A DNA stretch of 64,000 nucleotides from Phyllostachys edulis (GCA_036346405.1 CM070548.1:87503333-87567332); one strand, 5' to 3'; positions 1 through 12,883 are shown, counted from the stretch's first letter. Numbers and translations: made by a program. The notes: generated by a model not told the origin, from the letters alone.

Positions 1-375
1 CGCTACGTCAAGGAAGCTCATGTCGTCAAGGCTTCCGACTGTGGTTTCATTGACAAGACGACGCTGTCAGTGGCTCCCGCTTTTCGCCGAGCAAGTACAA
101 GCATGCGTTCACAAGATGTACATGCACTCCAGCGATCCTCTAGTAGACATAATAGTCTCTAAAATCAACGCTTTCGTAACTAGTTTTCTTAAAATAAAAT
201 AAACATAATCAATTGTCCCTAGAAAAAGGGAATCAACATATTAGTTTTTAAAATAAAAATCCACACCTAATTTAAAATTCTACAATATATAAAATTAGAG
301 CACAACCATACTAGCGAGGAAATATGACAAGAAACAAGTAAAATTTCTACACGTAGTTCCACACTAGCTTTTTAC
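1..375. other. AT-rich flank, nothing recognised
   Basis: I see no gene, RNA gene or clear repeat here. The sequence becomes strongly AT-rich after about position 180. The short reading frame at the left edge has no recognisable motif. Confidence 0.5.
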
Positions 376-377
376 CA

Positions 378-735
378 TAACTTATTATTATTTAATCCAT
401 TTTAAAAAATATTTTAAAGATAACATCTCCTTAATTTATTTCCACTGATCCTTTTGACCACGCCACTAATCTCTTGGCAGTGGCAAACGATTGTTGTCAC
501 GCCATCCCTCTTGGCAGTGATGAAGAACTTAGCCCAAAAATGCATTACGCATGTTGGCTCAAGGGCTATCGGAAGGCTTGATAAACTACGCTGTGGTTGA
601 TGACGTGATAATAGCTTGGTCACACCACGAGTCATGGCGTGACCAAAGGGGTAGAATTGGAAATAAAGTTAAGAAGATGTTATCTTTAAAATTATTTTTT
701 AAAAATAGATTAAATACATTTTACCACGGTTTTTT
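378..735. mobile_element. Foldback MITE-like element A
   Basis: The left arm (about 378-480) and right arm (about 630-735) are inverted copies of each other. Both run from an AT-rich outer part into a motif containing TTTGGTCACGCC or its variants. A short unpaired centre separates them. No protein is encoded. This is the structure of a non-autonomous foldback or MITE element. It is clearly related to the element at 830-1215. No target duplication was established, so the outer borders are approximate. Confidence 0.7.
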
Positions 736-829
736 CATAGAAAGCTTTCCTGTAAACTAAGTGGTCGCTATGACGTTGAGCACCCAACCATACACAACAC
801 CGCTTCTACAAAATTCACAAAGATATTTG

Positions 830-1215
830 AACCCCTTTCAAATGGATTTTTTATTAATTAATCTTTTTATTAATTTTATTTTAAAGTTAACCTCGGCGAA
901 CTTTATTTCCAATTCTAACCCTTTGGTCACGCCAAGACCCATGGCATGATAAACAACGCACACGCCAGTCAGATCTGGGAAGTTTTGTCACGCCACCACC
1001 AGAAGCGTGACAAGTGTTGTTTGGTCACGCCACCACCAGACTGGTGTGATCAAAGTGCTATTTAGCTGACTTATCTTATGGTGTGATAATAAAGATTTTA
1101 TCACGCCACGGTGGTGGCATGACCAAACGATTAGAATTGGAAATAAAGTTCGCCAAGATTAACTTTAAAATAAAATTTAAAAAAGGTTAATTAATAAAAA
1201 AGTTCTTCAAAATGT
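830..1215. mobile_element. Foldback MITE-like element B
   Basis: The arms at about 836-945 and 1118-1215 are inverted copies. They share the AT-rich outer part, an AACTTTATTTCCAATTCTAA core and the GGTCACGCC inner motif with the element at 378-735. The centre carries two short direct repeats of the TCACGCCACCACCAGA type. It looks like a second member of the same family inserted next to the first. No coding capacity is present. Confidence 0.72.
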
Positions 1216-1324
1216 GTCTAGGATTCATGAAGTGGTGCAATAATGCCATTGTAAATCTGCCAAAAGCTTAACTCTAGAGAGTAGAGAGAGAGAGACAGTG
1301 TTATGTACAGAAAGCTAAAACAAG

Positions 1325-1425
1325 GATTTTTTTGATTTGGCCTCAGAGCGCCATCGCATTGCAAAAATAACCCCCCTATCACCGTATTTGCGAAAGTAGG
1401 CCCCATACGAGCGCGGAATCACCGT
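1325..1425 (+). repeat. MULE-1 left terminal inverted repeat
   Basis: This segment pairs with the reverse complement of about 15885-16030. Shared blocks include a T7-T9 tract followed by ATTTGGCC, CACCGTATTTGC and GAGCGCGGAATC. Similarity continues inward to CGCTCGACGAGCG near 1450. Confidence 0.78.
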
Positions 1426-1436
1426 GCAGCTGACAC

Positions 1437-2394
1437 GTGTCACCTTCCGCGCTCGACGAGCGTGGTAAGGGACCTGCCATCGCGGCAAGCCATGCCAGCG
1501 TGGAAGCAAACGATTGGCGCGGGAGGTGGCGGGGCCGGCGACCTTCCGCGGTCGCCGAGCATGGGAGCTGCTCGCCCTTTGGAGGGCGAGCGCAGGAGCA
1601 AAGTGAGCCATTGTTGTGCGACTTTCATGGCGCGGTCGTCGAGCGCAGGATGAGGCGGCTCTGCTCAAGAAGGTGCTGCGCTTGCCACAGGCCGCACAAG
1701 GCTCCGCACCACCACTGCCCTGGCATAGCGGCCGCTTCCTCCGAATCCACAAAGACCGGTAGACATAAGAAGGGTACTGAAAGGCTGCCGCTTCATTCGT
1801 TCTTCATTTGCATTTCTTCCAGCGACGAAGGAGTGATCGAGAGGAGAAAAAGAAGGTGATTTTGAGTGGTATTTTGGGAGGTTTTCAATTTGAATCTGGA
1901 GGTTTCACAATTGTATAAGTTGTAGATTGACTTGCAAGCGTCAAGAAAAGGTATTTTTCATGGACATGTGTTTTATTTTTAGCTATTTGATTAGCACGTA
2001 ATTAGCTTAGTGGTCATGTCATTATTACGTAAATACACATGCAAGTAGCGTTGTTATTTTTTATTACCGTAATGGCTTCTTGATTGTGTAGAATATGTTA
2101 AGTAACCGTGCTTAGTTGACATAAATGTTTAGTTTATGTGGATATCATTGTTAGTTAATTAGCACGTAAATATAGTAGTCCTTCGTATAGTAGAAATCAT
2201 GTTAATTGACAAATTATTAGAACCGAGGACGGTGTGCATTATTGCCCTAATGGTGAAACAAGTGAACTGCTCGAGAATGTAGAGAACGAGTATAGAAATG
2301 CCTAATGTGAGTAATGAGATAGTATGTAAATCAGAATATCATGGTTGAAATTAAAGTTCTCATACTATAAAATAAAACAAATAAAGTTATTATT
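1437..2394. other. MULE-1 left subterminal region, no gene
   Basis: About 1437-1860 is GC-rich and continues the terminal repeat. The overlapping frames on both strands are of low complexity (Arg, Ala, Pro, Ser rich) and match no family I know. About 1860-2394 is AT-rich and resembles a long intron or spacer. I see no supported exon. Confidence 0.5.
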
Positions 2395-5300
2395 TTGTTG
2401 GATTTTCTCAAATTTGAAAGAGTTTTATTGCTTTATTTAAATTTCTAAAGTTTTAAAAGTCAAAAAATAAATTTTATTGAAGTTTTATTTGGGTTTGTTG
2501 AAAATAAAATTTTAATTATTTTATGGAATTTTCTAGAAATTTTAAAAGCTTTTTCCTAAATATTTTAAAGCCAAAATAATTTATTTGCAAAATTAAAAGC
2601 CAAATTTAAGTTGGAAATAATTTTATTAAGTCCAGAATAACTCTAGGAAGTTATGTGCATTTTTCTAGAATTTTTGGACACTATTTACTATTTTCTAGAA
2701 GCTATTTTAATTTAACTCTATTTCTAAAAATCGGAAAATCTTTAAAATCCGGAATAAGCCATTAGGCTGATTCTTCCTTAGCCCAGCCCTGTTTCCTCAA
2801 GGCAGGGCCTAATCGCCCATCCTCCGCTGCTGCGACGCCGCCCATTATTATTCTTCCCATCGCCAGAACCGTCGGATTGAAATCCGACGGCTGACACGTC
2901 GTGCCCTCTCCCTCTCACTCCTTTCTTTCACCGACAAGTGGGGCCCCACGCTATAGTGCGTCCCTTTCCTTTCCTCCTCCTCCGTGGAGACCACGCCGTC
3001 CTCCATTAGTCTGTTGTGAGCTTTCTTTCTCGGTAATTTGGCCGCTTCAATCCTCACAAGATTAAAACTGCGCCACAAATCGCGCCCGTCACGGCTTCAC
3101 CCCTTCCTTTCCTGGCCCCGAATCCCTGTGATTTCGCTGGTGATCTCGTGCGAGCTTCGTGCGCTCCACGACAAATCAACCCCGCCCTCACCCCTACAAG
3201 TAGCGCCCCGGGTGCGCCCTTCTCTACTCATCCCAACCCCCCCAACTCTCCTCTCTCCAATCCGTCGCTAGCGTCCGATTTTTGGAGTTCATCGCCGTTG
3301 ACCGAAGCTCGGGCTTTCACTTCGCCACACTGCCGACGCTCTCCGCTCTCCTCCGCCATCGGCGTCAGATCGCTGCCACTCGGGGCACCTAGCGCGCGCG
3401 ATTCGTTCACCCAAGAGCCATCGAGCAACCCTCGCCATCGACGACCGAACATCGCCGCCGGGGCCATCTAGTCACTTCCGCCGCTGAGGTGGTGAGCATC
3501 AGGTTCGCCAACTTGCCCTCTCTCTATTGGCGCACTATTCGCACAGCCGCGCGAGAACACCGCGAGCTCGTCGCCGCTTTGCCTCACCATCGGGCTGACA
3601 TGGCTCAGCCATGTCATTGCCATGTCAGCGCCACGTCGGCGCTAAAGCCTATGTGGTAGCCCACGTGGCGGCCACCTCAAAGATCTCGCGCCATTTCCGC
3701 AACCCGCTCATCGTTCATGAGCCGAGTCCACGCGGTTGATTGGATCGTGGGTGCGGTCCATTGACCACAGGCCCACCTGTCATAGACCGAGAAGTTTTTC
3801 TTTAAAGAAATAATCCGGTGGAAAATCAGTAAATCCCGTCTCTGACGGCACCATGACGTCATAAGTCGACTTTCCTTCTCAAAAATAATTCCGAAATTCT
3901 AAAAATTCCTATATTCATCATTTCATGCGATTTAAAACTTCTCGGGGTTCGTTCTCCTTCATACGAACTCTGATTTCATCGATTCAAATTTCTAAATTCA
4001 TATAAATTCAAGATCTAGCTAACTAAATCAAAATTATTTAATTTGGAGTTCATTTGAATCTTTATTTGAATTTTGTTTCAATTTGGCTTATTTTCGCGTT
4101 TAGGTTTTGACGACTTCGGAGAGTCAGATTTCGACGCCGTCTGAGAGCATCAAGTAATCAAGCAAGTGAAGTTATACCCTTGATCATATTTGATCCAATT
4201 ATTTAAAATTATTTAATTTCCGTTTTAAATTACTGCTTGCTTATTTATATTCAAGTTAATTTAAAATCATGTTTTAAATTATAGTTATGCCTAATTCCTT
4301 TGTACTGCCAATCTTGACATTGAAATAACCTACCTTGTCACCTTAGATAAAAAATCTAGTTCATGCAATAGTATAAACTAGGACACTTTGGAAAAATTGA
4401 TGCTTAGCCATGCTTAGACCAAAAATGTTTGATTTGGGGAATTTCAGCCAAAAATCAATTGTTGTTTAAATTGTATCCGTGGCATTGGTGTGTCATGGAA
4501 GTTTGCAAATAATTTTGGAAAATAAAATCAAATTGAAAAATGGTTTGGACTTGGGCGAAATGGATTGTTGGTGGGTGCAAGTTTATGCACCTGCTTAATG
4601 CATGAATGGTTGAGGCCCGTGGATTGCTTTTGAAGTTGCCCACCAATTAAGGGCCGGCTCATGAGTCATGGATTGTTAAGCCAAATTGTACTACCACATG
4701 TCCTGTATGGGTGGGATCTGGCTAACTAATTTGCAATGTTGCAATGTGGTTGTGCCATCCGGTTGTGTGGGTGTCGTGAAGACTTATTGTTAATACTCAC
4801 ATGGCGCAAGAGGGGGTTATCGTTTGGTGCGAAGCCTATGATAGCATAAATCTTAGCGGGCATAACTACTTTGGGATGGCGCATTGTAAAGGCCTTGTGA
4901 TAATCACTTAATCGCACACCTTTGGAAGTGTGTTAGATGGACATTACAAGTTGATTATCTCTTGTGGGTAAAGTTGTACAACCTCTCTAGAGTGTCAATC
5001 TATTTGAATAGCCGTGTCCACGGTCATGGAAATGCTGAGCAAAGCCTTTCGCGGATTAGACTTTGGTTTTGATTTTAAAATGATTTGACACAAATGATTT
5101 TGGATTTCTATCCAAATAGGAATGGGTTAGGAAGCCATGTGATAGGAGGGTATCCTCACCATTCTTGTGTGAATGTTACCTGACTATAAAATTGAGAATT
5201 TATAAAATAAATTTTAGTTATTGTATAACTGTCTTGGAACTTAGTATTAGTATTTAAAAGAAACTTGGTTTTATGCAAATCAACCATATTAAGCCTTCCT

Positions 5301-5700
5301 TTGAGATATCCATGTATGCATGTCATTCTGTTATTTGACAGGTGTAACTTGCGAAAGCGCAGTAGTTGTGCTCATACTTGCTTTATGCAAACAAATTTCG
5401 AGAGGAGAAGGACTTCGCTACTGGGTGTGGGTCTTGACGATTAGGCCGCTACTCCCAATCGATTGCTCGTGGCGAATCAACCGACTCCACTACATCTTCG
5501 TCTTCCATTGTTCTTAATTGTTGGCTTATAAGCCTCTTTTGTAATAAACTCGTTGATTATTAGTAAAGTATTGCATTTATGGATGTTACCATATTTGTTT
5601 CATGTGTGAACTAGCTATTGATCATGGGACTAGTTCGTAAATGTACAGAGGATTTGAGGATTTGGGGTATAGATAGTTGATGTTGTGTGGAATAGAAGAG
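2395..5700 (+). mobile_element. Old LTR-retrotransposon LTR fragment inside MULE-1
   Basis: From about 4170 to 5400 this aligns block by block with the reverse complement of 39.6-40.95 kb. Shared blocks include CCCTTGATCATATT, ATGCTTAGACCAAAA, ACCACATGTCCTG, GCGCAAGAGGGGG, GAATAGCCGTGTCCACGGTC and TTGAGATATCCAT. The segment near 5500-5560 (GGCTTATAAGCCTCTTTTGT) corresponds to the end of the same LTR near 26.5 kb. It is therefore an older relative of the LTR that interrupts MULE-2, in the opposite orientation. No TG/CA ends or target duplication were found, so the borders are approximate. The GC-rich part at 2760-3700 encodes nothing recognisable. Confidence 0.68.
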
Positions 5701-6271
5701 GTAGAGCTTGTAGGCACATGCATTGTATTGTCTCGAGGGAAGCTAATCTAAATAGGTAGACCAAGACTAAGACACATGTATAGAAAGGTTTAATGCTACA
5801 AAGATATAACTATGTTGTAGTTATCTCGATGTCATGTATTATCCGGTTGGTAGCATATTTTTTAGTGGCGAAAAATCTCTATTTTGAAACCATGTAAATA
5901 TATGAATTATATGAATTGTTTTTGAAAAAATAAAACAACATTATGTAGTTATGCAAACCATTCGACCATGGGATATTATTTAGTATTGAAATAGAAGTAT
6001 GAAATACATTTAGGAAAGATTAATCAAGAGTAGAAGAAGTCACATAGCCAAACTGCAGAATATATTAATAATTTTTGTTACTTGATTACCCATTTAAGTC
6101 CTGTGTTTTTATTTACAACTCCATATATAGAATTGAATCCTGTAATACTCAACTAAATGTGAATTAGTAGGAGCAAAATTAATCCAATCTGTTTTTTGAT
6201 ACTAACATCACATGGTTTCTTGATACTAACATCATGTAGTTAAGTGTATTTATTTATTTATATTTGTCGTT
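5701..6271. other. AT-rich stretch before the transposase, no gene seen
   Basis: This is AT-rich DNA between the LTR fragment and the first transposase-like exon. It may be 5' leader or intron of the MULE transposase gene. A TTTGCGTGTAG acceptor-like sequence precedes the open frame near 6280. No other feature was recognised. Confidence 0.4.
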
Positions 6272-8655
6272 TTGCGTGTAGAACCCAACACCGTCTTCCC
6301 TGAACATGTCGATTCAAGAATTGTTCATGTTCTATGGCGATGGTCTCAGACGCTTGACGGCGCGACGGAGCGGACTCGTCAAATTGTGACGGACCTGTGT
6401 CCCGCACTGTGCCTAAAGGACATGAGTCTATGCGAGCTAAGGAGGTGTGTGCGTTCTGCATTCAATCGGGACACCAGAAGGAAGAAGTTATGCATCGAGA
6501 CATTGTATGCCTCGGTAGTGAGTGGTGAACGTCAGACCTTTTGGCAACTTATCAAGGTGAGCAGTGACACTTCGTGGACCAACTACATGGAGGTTGTGTG
6601 CAACCCCGCCGCTGCAATATACGCTAGGCCGATGGTGTATGTCCGCTTAGGAGAGGGCGGAATCATCCGCCATGGGTGGTTCTGTGGAGTTGATGCACGT
6701 ATTCTTTGTTGGCGGAGATGTGGGCGAGGAAGTGGGTGATGGAGACTTGAGGAGGTGCGCGAGGCTTTGAGCGAATGAAGGCGCGGAAGGTGGTGGGCGG
6801 CCGTATTGATCGCCACGAATACCTTGCCGAAAGGTGTTGAAAGCGAGGAGGAGGTTGTGGATACAAACTAGTTACGAGAGGAGGCGATGGAGAAGTTGCT
6901 ACGGGAGGTGTAGTTGGTGGTGTTGTGACCATCGACGTTGCGTATGTCTTGTCTAGATTGGACGACATCGCAATGACATCCCTAGTTCTCGCCGCGACGG
7001 AGAGGAGGAAGTGGGGGTTCAATGAAGATACTCTGCTCTTAGGCGGCGCTTTCCCAACAAGAGCGTTGTCGGCGAAAGCTATTGCCGACATATGTCATCA
7101 ACATTAGCCGGACGATCGGTGCACAAGTCCAACCTCGACACCTACGCCGTCAAGTGTGGATGGATCTTGCCACAGCAAGGTTCGTGCGCCTTGATTCAGA
7201 GTGCCGATGCGAGCTTGCAGAGCCACTTTGTAGGCACCGCAACGACGCCCCGATATATTGCGGCCGATAAGCCACTTCGTCAGTGTCGATGTATCCGTCT
7301 TCACCGGCTACTTTTTGGCAGATGTTGTCAATACGGTGGGTTTCCCAGATAGCTACTGAAGAAGGTATGGCGGTAAACGAAGGTCCTAGAGCGTATGTTC
7401 GGCACATACGAAGAGGCTCACGACTTTGTCCCAAGAATGCTCCATCGTTGCAGAGTCGAATCCCGGACATACATTGACAATTGGACCAGTGCATCCTACG
7501 AAGGGGCAATTATTTTATCCTTGACAGTATGCAGGCCTTCCCAAAGCGCAGCGAGGGTTCAAGTACTGTCGTCCTGCGCTGTCGATGGACGGCACCTTCC
7601 TCACTGGCAAATACGAGGGCACCATCCTCACCGCGGTAGCAGCCAACGCAAACGACCAGTTACTCCCCGTGGCCTTCGCGATTGTTGAGAGCGAGAACAC
7701 AGATAGTTGGATGTGGTTCCTTGCAAACGTGAAGCGGGCGGTGGTTCAAGACCGCCCAAGTGTAAAGGCCATCTCGGGCCATAATCTTGGGTTCTTTGTC
7801 GCGCTTGCCACGATGCAAAACGGACACGACCTCCCTTCCAATGGAACGACCTGACGAATCGATGGTGCATGAGGCATCTCGGCGAACTTCGCATAAGGTT
7901 TCAAACAAGGACTGATGAAGACCTTCAAGAAGCTATGCATGCGTAACCAAAGGCGGAAGTTCGACTGTGTGGAAACAGTTGGACGAGGATACTAGCAAGC
8001 ATGTAAGGAATTCCTAGGACGCAGAGGCGGGGCGGCAAAGAAGAGCTCTCGTCAGAGTTGGGGAGTTCACACAGTGGGTAAACTCGCACACACCCGACTT
8101 AGAGAAATGGTCTCTGCTGCATGACACCGGTGGTGCACGGTACGAAATCATGACGACCAATATGTTCGGAGGTGTACAACGGTGTCCTAAAGGGTGTCCG
8201 ATCTCTCCCGATCACCGCAATTGTTGAGGAGTGCTAGAACCGTACTGTGGGGTACTTCGTCAATAGAGCCATGATGGCAAAGAAGCATATGGACGAAGGC
8301 AAGCAATTTTTAGAGGTGGCGCAGGCCTACATGGACAAGAAGATCGAAAAGGCTCGTTCGCACACTGTTAGGACCATGGATGGCATCAGGAAGAAGTTTG
8401 AGATCCGTTTGAGGTAGAAGTATGTCACAGGTCACACTAGGGGTGATCGCAAACAAGTCTGCTTGATCGATGGGGAAGCGTCCTGCACCTGGAATAAGTC
8501 ACAGCTTCTTCACAAGCCCTGCTCCCATGTATACGCGGCGTGCGTGAAGCGTGGCGCTAGTCCTCATTTAATATCGTCTCTCGAAGTTCTCGACATTCAC
8601 CACCTGACGGTACTTGGAGTGCCGAGTTCAATTCAGACGGATGGACATGCATTCT
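6272..8655 (+). pseudogene. Decayed MuDR-type MULE transposase with SWIM zinc finger
   Basis: Fragments in several frames give the order expected of a plant MuDR transposase. A frame at 6272-6739 may be the amino-terminal part. A DNA-binding-like stretch lies near 7092-7270. The catalytic MULE domain at 7585-7854 begins MDGTFLTGKYEGTILTAV and carries the typical VAFAIVESENTDSW segment. At 7860-8460 come pieces resembling the region between the catalytic and SWIM domains. A SWIM finger sits at 8463-8600, with CTWNK upstream and a CSHVYAACVKRG core. A zinc-knuckle-like CRLCKTIGH follows near 8790. The parts lie in different frames with stops between them, so the gene is dead. A working copy would cut and paste the element through its terminal inverted repeats. 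Confidence 0.82.
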
Positions 8656-8868
8656 GAGGACCTCTCGCACGGCACGTGAAGTGGGTGCCGAATGGACGAC
8701 TCAAGCAGCCGTAGTGGAAGACAACAGATCCGCAAGATCCGTAACGATATGGATGATAGCCAGCGTGGGCAACAGGCTAGGCTCTCGAGATGCAGACTCT
8801 GCAAGACGATTGGCCACTTGTTCGCCACTGCTCAACAGCCGGGTGAAACAACGCCCATCAGGCCAGCG

Positions 8869-8870
<2 letters not shown>

Positions 8871-8926
<56 letters not shown>
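8871..8926. repeat. (TA)28 microsatellite
   Basis: This is an uninterrupted run of TA dinucleotides, followed by a second shorter AT run at about 8937-8955 after a GTTTCATCGCC break. It lies between the transposase and the plant mobile domain fragments of MULE-1. Confidence 0.95.
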
Positions 8927-8929
<3 letters not shown>

Positions 8930-9261
8930 TCATCGCCTATATATATATATATATGCTATATATATTGTTGTATATGCGTTAGGCGTTATCGTGTTGTATC
9001 GTGTTGGAATGTGCCGGACAATGGTTCCATAAAAATTTCATGTCATATGTTTATTGCCTATGTATGCTATATGTTTGAAATTTGTCAATCAAATCGTTAG
9101 GCGTTATCGTGTTATACGTGTTGGAATGTGCCTCGTGAGACAATGGTCTATATATATATTGTCATATCGTGTTCTATATGTTGTATGTATGCTATATGTT
9201 TCACTGTTCGTTTTGCTTATTTGTGCGTCTGTTTTATTTACACACTAATTTGTTGTTATAC

Positions 9262-10760
9262 GTACATCAGAGATGGCACTGACCTGCAGCGACATATCGA
9301 CGCAGTTGCTTTCGACCCACGGTGGGATCGGGACACCGATGCCACGTGCGTGGTCATCCGGCGTGGGTCCTCCGAGCTTTGTCCTCGAGAGTCCCAAAGA
9401 GCACGGCCTTTGGACCAAATGGTACGTCCCACTACTATGGGACACCAAGCTTTTGTCCATTGCTCGCTGTTGGACCCGGAGCACGCGTTTGGTTTGACGT
9501 GCCCTTTGTGTCGCGCTCGTGGACCGTTGGAGACCGGAGACGACACCTTCCACTTCCGTGGGGGAGATGACCGATTACTCGCACGGCGTCGCTATGCTTA
9601 CGTGACTACCACCGCGGGTCATGAAGAGTGCCACCTCCCGTGCAACGGACCGAAGGTGTGGATGGTCGAGAGGTTCGGTGACCCGATCCGAGAACATATC
9701 GTGTGCCGCATTCACGGCTATGACGATACATGGTCCGCGTGCACGCGACCGGCAGTCGCACGGACACACTTCCTTGCGTACCTGCTCTTCCTCTTTAGGT
9801 GGATCTTGTTTCCTACGACTCAGGGAGATTTGGTGCACCCTAGCTACATCCATCTTGCTAGGGCATTGGCGGACGCCTGGCCCGACGAGGTGCCGCAGTA
9901 CAGTTGGGGCTCCGCAGTGCTTTGCGCCATGTACCGAGGCTTGTGTGATGCCTCACAGCGTAGTATAGCCGAGGAGCCAGTCCTCGCAGTATGCTACATC
10001 CTCTTGCAGCTGTGGTCGTGGGAGCACTTTCCGGTTGGCTACCCGTACTTCCGCATGGCCGTGCACCCTTTCGAACACATCCCTGAGTTTTACTGTGAGG
10101 GAGATGGCGCCGACCCTGTTGAGGGGCCCACAATGGGCACTCGCTAGACACGTGCTCGACTAGGGTGGGCTAGGGAGAGGCCGAGGCATGTCTACCCTGA
10201 GTTCCACAACCAGTTCGAGACTCTGTACGAGGTGGAGGTCATATGGTTCCCATGGTCTACATAGTTCATTGTGGAGACGGCCCTGTCTGACTGTCTCTCT
10301 CAAGCAGTAGTCAGATCGCAAGATCTTGGATGACGACTTGCCATCTAGTGTTTTCCCATATGGTCGAGCCGTACTCACCACAGCGGGTCGTGAGACAGTT
10401 CGGGCTTTACCAACAGGTGCCATCGCCTCTGGGACGACCTTTTGTAGCGAAGGCCCATAGGTATGTTGTTACTTGGTTTACATATTGGCTGCATCTCTTT
10501 TTTCGATTGCCTAACGTCCAAATTCACCTGCAGGCAAATGAGGCAAGGGCGGAAGAGCGACGACTAGAGGGAGACATAGCTACCGTGGATGACGCTGTGG
10601 GCTGAGAGGGCGGCGATCGACGTCGTGCAGGAGGCACGGCTGTACGACGTCGAGAGACACATTGCGTACTTGACATGGTACATTCCGCGATACCAAGAGC
10701 AGCCTTACTAGTGCGCCGCCAGAGCGTCCTATGGAGGTCACACACGACGCCGCTGTATGA
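9262..10760 (+). pseudogene. Plant mobile domain (PMD, aminotransferase-like) gene of MULE-1, frameshifted
   Basis: The carboxy-terminal half is open in one frame to the stop at 10147. It has the PMD pattern: FLAYLLFLFRWILFPTTQGD, then a YSWGSAVLCAMYRGLCDAS segment and a WSWEHFPVGYP segment. Upstream, the hallmark RWRPET and GEMT motifs near 9510-9570 fall in different frames, so the front half is broken by small indels. An HMVEPYSPQRVVRQFGLYQ segment near 10350-10410 is the usual PMD tail and is again out of frame. PMD proteins occur as host genes (MAIN and MAIN-like) and as passengers of MULEs and retrotransposons. This copy is the transposon type. The relic at 43.2-44.6 kb is a close relative. 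Confidence 0.78.
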
Positions 10761-10799
10761 GCAGGTCCTGACACTCATCGGGCAGCACGCCAAGACGAG

Positions 10800-12200
10800 A
10801 CGGTAAAATATTCTTCGTATTTTTTTTGCACGGGAAACACGTCTAACTTATTCTCAGTTTCCTTGCAGTTAGACCGCCTTCGGAGTATCAACACCGAGGC
10901 TTCCCAAGGTCTACGACGTGGGAGGACCAGCACCTCCTCTCAGTTCCTAGATATGCCGAAACATGTCTATGATGACTCGGCGGCCGCAATCAGACCATGA
11001 CTTGTGGTCAAGACAATGGCGTGGGCGATTTACGACGCGACACCGAGAACAACCTCATTCCCCCGCCTCAAAGACTCTCCTCCGCACCACCGTTTGCACG
11101 TCCATCGCACTCCGGGAGTCGACCTAGCTACCGTCGCTCTTCCTCCATGCGCCTCGGCCTCGGGCAAGCGGTACATCAATTACGATTTGTTGTCCTAACT
11201 GTTTGCACATGCCCTTATTTGTAACATATATCTCACTTCCGTTTGTTCTTTCAACACTTGCGACGTGACAAAGACTTTGCTACCGCCTCGTCATCGCGTG
11301 GGGACTGAGACCGGACTTGACAATGAGCTCGACTCGCCTAGCCCTAGCGCCAAGACGAGGCATTGCCCACGTTTGCACATGGCGTTGGGGCAAGCGTCAA
11401 AGGCAGGGCCCATGAGGGCAACCCGTGGTTCGGGCACTCGTTCGGAGCAAGCATTGTGCACTATTTCGGCGCCGATTGCCCCGGAGCATCATCGTCCGCA
11501 CAGCCACATACACAGGTACACTGTAACATACTTAATTCAATCTTCCCATTGCACGCTATGGTAAACTCACGTAGCCCACCGAATTTGCAGGTCTGGAGTG
11601 ACCAATTCGGACATGAAGGCCAAGGGTCGCAGTCCGTATTTCGACTCCGTAGGTACATCCTTTCCAACATGAGTACAATTGCAAAGGTCATAACCTCTGC
11701 TCTAATGCAGTAGTGTCGTTTCTGCAGGAAGAGTGGGTGGACGATATGCTCGAGTCTTACCCGGCTCCCTACAATGAGTTCTATGTGACACCGCCTCCCA
11801 CGTAGCAGTCCCACTACGACTTTCGAGAGACACGCCATTCCCCTGATAGGTTCACATTCTCTTGAGAGTTTACAAATACGGGCAAAGCATGGAGGCGGGG
11901 ACCATGAGTTTTAGTGTGTTCTACTATTATTTCTTGTTTACGCCAATTAGAAGTTCAATTGTAATGAGATTGTAATGTCCACTATTTATTTATGCATCGC
12001 TCCTTCATGAATGGATTAAGCTAGTGTATCCTTGCATTACGAGTTAGGGTTTGGGTTTAGGGTTTAGGTTTATGGTTAATGCACACGACACATTGATGCA
12101 ACAGTCAACTCGATAAAAGGCAACCGCATAGAAGGTGTCTCGCACTACGAGTTACATGCTTTATGAGATTGAACATAATTGCGTACAGAAGGTGCCTAAT
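10800..12200 (+). other. Downstream part of the MULE-1 PMD gene, decayed
   Basis: Short open pieces separated by intron-like spacers occur near 11000-11200, 11265-11564, 11590-11713 and 11730-11805. The last includes EEWVDDMLESYPAP. By position they match the low-complexity tails that follow the PMD in MULE-2 (44.6-45.7 kb). I recognise no domain. A telomere-like stretch (TTTAGGG variants) lies at 12044-12068. Confidence 0.45.
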
Positions 12201-12218
12201 GATAGAAGGTGCTTCAGA

Positions 12219-12706
12219 CTACCCACATAGAGTGTTCTCTGGGGCGCCTCGGGCGTGGGTCGGGTCGTCGTTAGTGGCACACACATATGCACGACTAGGG
12301 TTCGCATGACAACATGTGGGATTATAGGAACTTCCTATTTTCACGACCTCCTCGTTGCCCCTCTCGCACTGTATCTGTTGGCGGAGGTCATCATTTTGCT
12401 CGTTCAGATTGTCAATCCGTGCCTCCAGCTCAAAGATTTGGTTCCAAAATCTATCCACGTACATCACAACATGTCGTTCATGGGGAGGATCGATCCAGCG
12501 GACAAAGTTGTATTTCGCCATTTGCTGCAAGGGACGGTTAGTACGAAGGATGTATTAGCAGTAACATGAACAAAACTATTTACCCCAGAGTGTGGGCATC
12601 GGAAGAAACGTCGTCCACCATCGAAAGGGTCGTCCAAGACCTGCACGACAATGTCCTCCCTATGTCCGCATTTTGGCCATACCGGTTGAGCACGCTTGTT
12701 TGGCAT
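12219..12706 (-). CDS. Small GRF-like zinc finger and coiled-coil protein, 142 aa, two exons
   Basis: Exon 1 (12706 down to 12584) starts at an ATG and ends at a GGG|GTAAAT donor. Exon 2 (12524 down to 12219) follows a TTGCAG acceptor. The joined frame is open. Residues 12-60 have a GRF-like layout: KCGHRED, then GRRFFRCPHSG, then YNFVRWID. The expected fourth cysteine is replaced by tyrosine. About residues 70-95 form a coiled-coil-like stretch rich in Glu, Asn, Gln and Leu. Similar small proteins accompany plant transposons, but their role is not known to me. It lies inside MULE-1 and is divergent to the gene at 13797, with its own TATA box. It could be a captured or decaying gene. Confidence 0.62.
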
Positions 12707-12883
12707 CAACCGGTAGTTAGGGCCGAAGTCCTCCCTCCTTTCGAGGGGAAGGTCTTGCTGCAGCGACCCCGGTTGGACTGGTCCATCGGCGTCTGCCTGG
12801 TATGTTACTGTGTGACGGAGAAGGTTCTTCTTCCTACGGTTTCAAGGGCCGAGTGGTCCTACTTTTGGAGCGTGGGGCATGCA

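Noticed and set aside
1437..1859. 140-residue plus-strand frame and 145-residue minus-strand frame
   Set aside because: GC-rich, Arg/Ala/Ser-rich frames overlapping on both strands inside the MULE terminal region. There is no homology that I recognise.
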